Positions 62,546-64,000 of a stretch of 64,000 bases of DNA are shown here, one piece after another (position 1 is the stretch's first letter; each line of letters begins with the position of its first letter). The translations under genes and the position numbers were made by a program. The stretch spans positions 35,372,455 to 35,436,454 of the forward strand of contig JAYGXS010000004.1 of NCBI GenBank assembly GCA_036362985.1. The letters run 5' to 3'. This stretch comes from Ligula intestinalis. Lineage: Eukaryota; Platyhelminthes; Cestoda; Diphyllobothriidea; Diphyllobothriidae. The notes beneath the pieces are model-generated. The model worked only from the letters and a program-made list of their open reading frames with translations, searched no databases and was not told the DNA's origin.

Positions 62546-62770
62546 GCAAGCTAAGCATTTATCAATGACTCAAGTCATCAATACGTTATCACAGCACATT
62601 CATTCTCAAACAGTCCTTGTAAATACACAGTTAAAACTGAACGCACGCNNNNNNNNNNTTGAAATTTGCAAGCTAAGCATTAACCAATGACTCAAGTCAT
62701 CAGAACTATATCACAGCACATTTATTCTCAAACAGTCCTTGTTAATACACAGGTCAAACTGAACGCATGC
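62546..62770 (+). repeat. Direct duplication flanking a 10-N gap
   Basis: 62548-62648 and 62669-62770 are about 100-nt direct copies (GCAAGCTAAGCATT, AATGACTCAAGTCATCA, TCTCAAACAGTCCTTG, CTGAACGCA) with several differences. The first stops exactly at the N run. It could be two haplotypes joined end to end or a true duplication. Confidence 0.75.
62649..62658. other. Assembly gap (10 N)
   Basis: A run of ten N, a placeholder join between two overlapping or duplicated sequences. Confidence 0.99.
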
Positions 62771-63000
62771 TTGGATCGCGTATGCATGAACATCAGCTGG
62801 CTGTGCAGCAGGGTGATGAATTATCGAAATTTGCTGTCAACACCTGCAACACTGCTCATGAGTTTAACTTTGCAGCCGTAAAATAATCGCCCACGCTGGA
62901 AATAAGATGAGCAGCGAATTTATTGAAGCTTGGTCCATGGATAGGAACTCAATTAATCGATTTAGGGCCAGTACACAGGGTCCGGCGCAGTCCCCACCAG
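62690..63000 (+). mobile_element. Penelope-like GIY-YIG endonuclease relic
   Basis: The reading TGQTERMLGSRMHEHQLAVQ, QGDELSKFAVNTCNTAHEFN, FAAVK, stop, IAHAGNKMSSEFIEAWSMDR and NSINR is closely related to the endonuclease of the 19.2-kb family-C element. At least one frameshift and one stop are present. It sits in the UGP2 intron, antisense to the gene. Confidence 0.8.
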
Positions 63001-63639
63001 ACTTTTTAAATTGAAAATTAATTCACTTACACTCCAAAGACCGATACGAAAATTACAGGTACGGTAGAGGTGTGGTTCCTAGTCAGGGGACGTGACGCGC
63101 TAGTTCCGTGGATCCTGGGAGGTAATCAAGAAGGCTCGCAGGCGATCGCATAGCGACGAGGGGCACATGTATTGGTAGGATAAGGGAGATTAGAATGGTC
63201 GTTTTTGACTTGTTTGCCGGCATCAAATAGCCATTACCAAACTTAGGTTTTGCTCCCCTCCCCATCGGTCTCCCAAGACCTTGTCGTACCATTTTATCTA
63301 TGGTATATAGTGGACAGTGTAATGACACATTACAGTGAAAGTCAGATCCCCATAAATGTGAGCAACGTTCGCTCCGACAGCCCTATTCTGCAACTTTGCG
63401 ATGACTTTGACTAAGTCGTGATTCCCCAGAAGGTGCCGTGGGAAGCATGCTTAGTTAAAATCCAATCCTTTTCAATAGAAGAGGCTCTAGAGGTGACTGA
63501 CGTCTGCTTGAATCCGGTGAAACGGCCGGACACAGTTAGATGGAAGCCCATAGCCACAGTAGCTGTAAAATAGAGCTGTGCCATATGCACCGTTCCATTC
63601 TAACAAGACCTATTTTGAACATTATCTACCTCTCACAAA
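63001..63639. other. Unassigned sequence in UGP2 intron
   Basis: An 81-codon minus-strand frame at 63.08-63.33 kb (containing PKFGNGYLMPANKSKTTILI) looks unusually regular but I cannot assign it. Nothing else was recognised. Confidence 0.3.
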
Positions 63640-64000
63640 TACCTAACCAGCGCCATTTGTACCCCTGTGTCGACATCGGACAATGAATTGGTCCAGCATG
63701 CTCAAATTAGCAACACACAAAGGCCGCATGGGTCTATCCGGCCTAGTAGGCCACACGCGTCTTCATATAAGCCTGCAGTATAAAACCCCGGCTACGCCAT
63801 ACTGAAACATCTTCCCTAACCAGCATTTACATCACACATGGTCAGGCCCCAAACCACATAGTGCGCATTTGAAAACAACCCATTTCAGGCGGAGAAAAGT
63901 ATAGTTCCCGGCTCCTTCTCCATTTGGCCCCTCTGTTGCACGTATCGTCTGCACCTGAGACTACCCCGGTGAATTAAGTGCCATCGTTTGGAAGGTTTCC
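63640..64000 (+). repeat. C2H2-like repeat, copy 4 (decayed, cut by window edge)
   Basis: The peptide RMGLSGLVGHTRLHISLQYK and the downstream GAGACTACCCCGGTGAATTA block parallel the 47.82-48.29 kb copy in order and spacing. The finger cysteines are lost. Confidence 0.55.

Overview
The window is eukaryotic, intron-rich and heavily loaded with transposable-element remains. Three conserved animal genes can be recognised from protein similarity plus splice-phase continuity: an NAD kinase gene on the + strand (about 0.58-14.85 kb, seven exons, C-terminal end complete), the zinc-finger end of an odd-skipped-related (osr) gene on the - strand (22.9-27.9 kb), and the last three exons of a UDP-glucose pyrophosphorylase (UGP2) gene on the - strand (56.9-62.0 kb, continuing past the right edge). 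Nothing bacterial (operons, ribosome binding sites, CRISPR) is present. The mix of Penelope-like elements, a CR1/RTE-like non-LTR element and a short C2H2-like repeat reads like a flatworm, most likely a diphyllobothriidean tapeworm (Spirometra, Schistocephalus, Dibothriocephalus group). That placement rests on recollection of such repeats, not on a search.

Layout. 0.6-14.9 kb: NADK with long introns holding a Penelope reverse-transcriptase relic (5.2-5.8 kb), a TA-flanked MITE (5.83-6.16 kb) and two copies of a roughly 400-bp dispersed repeat (4.4 and 9.3 kb). 15.7-16.5 kb: a decayed Tigger/pogo transposon. 17.0-17.5 kb: a tandem duplication. 18.9-20.0 kb: a compact Penelope-like element bounded by 186-nt inverted terminal repeats around its GIY-YIG domain. 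22.9-27.9 kb: osr, whose main intron holds another Penelope 3' end, a perfect 56-nt inverted repeat and a 400-N assembly gap itself flanked by a 47-nt inverted repeat. 28-46 kb: no gene identified; solo Penelope terminal repeats, tRNA-derived SINEs and a GC-rich low-complexity island near 42-42.8 kb. 47-48.3 kb: C2H2-like repeats next to a long (ATC)n microsatellite. 49.25-49.54 kb: a Tigger-like MITE. 52.4-54.6 kb: a non-LTR endonuclease relic beside an antisense Penelope element. 56.9-62.0 kb: UGP2, with a Penelope relic and a non-LTR reverse-transcriptase relic in successive introns.

The most interesting signal is RNA-level. The terminal repeats of several Penelope families, and separately a tRNA-derived SINE, carry the layout of a type I hammerhead ribozyme: a CUGAnGA box, a hairpin (stem II), GAAA, and a cleavage-type UH site. 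Stem sequences differ between families while pairing is kept (stem I GUCU/AGAC, ACU/AGU, CCU/AGG, CUUGG/CCAGG; several unrelated stem II hairpins). The bases right after GAA are self-complementary in each family (ACGU, AGCU, AAUU, AUGnnCAU), which suggests stem III forms between two copies. Several motifs sit in head-to-head inverted pairs. Hammerheads are known in Penelope-like elements and in the schistosome SINE-like repeat Sm-alpha; parallel use by several Penelope families and a SINE here is worth testing.
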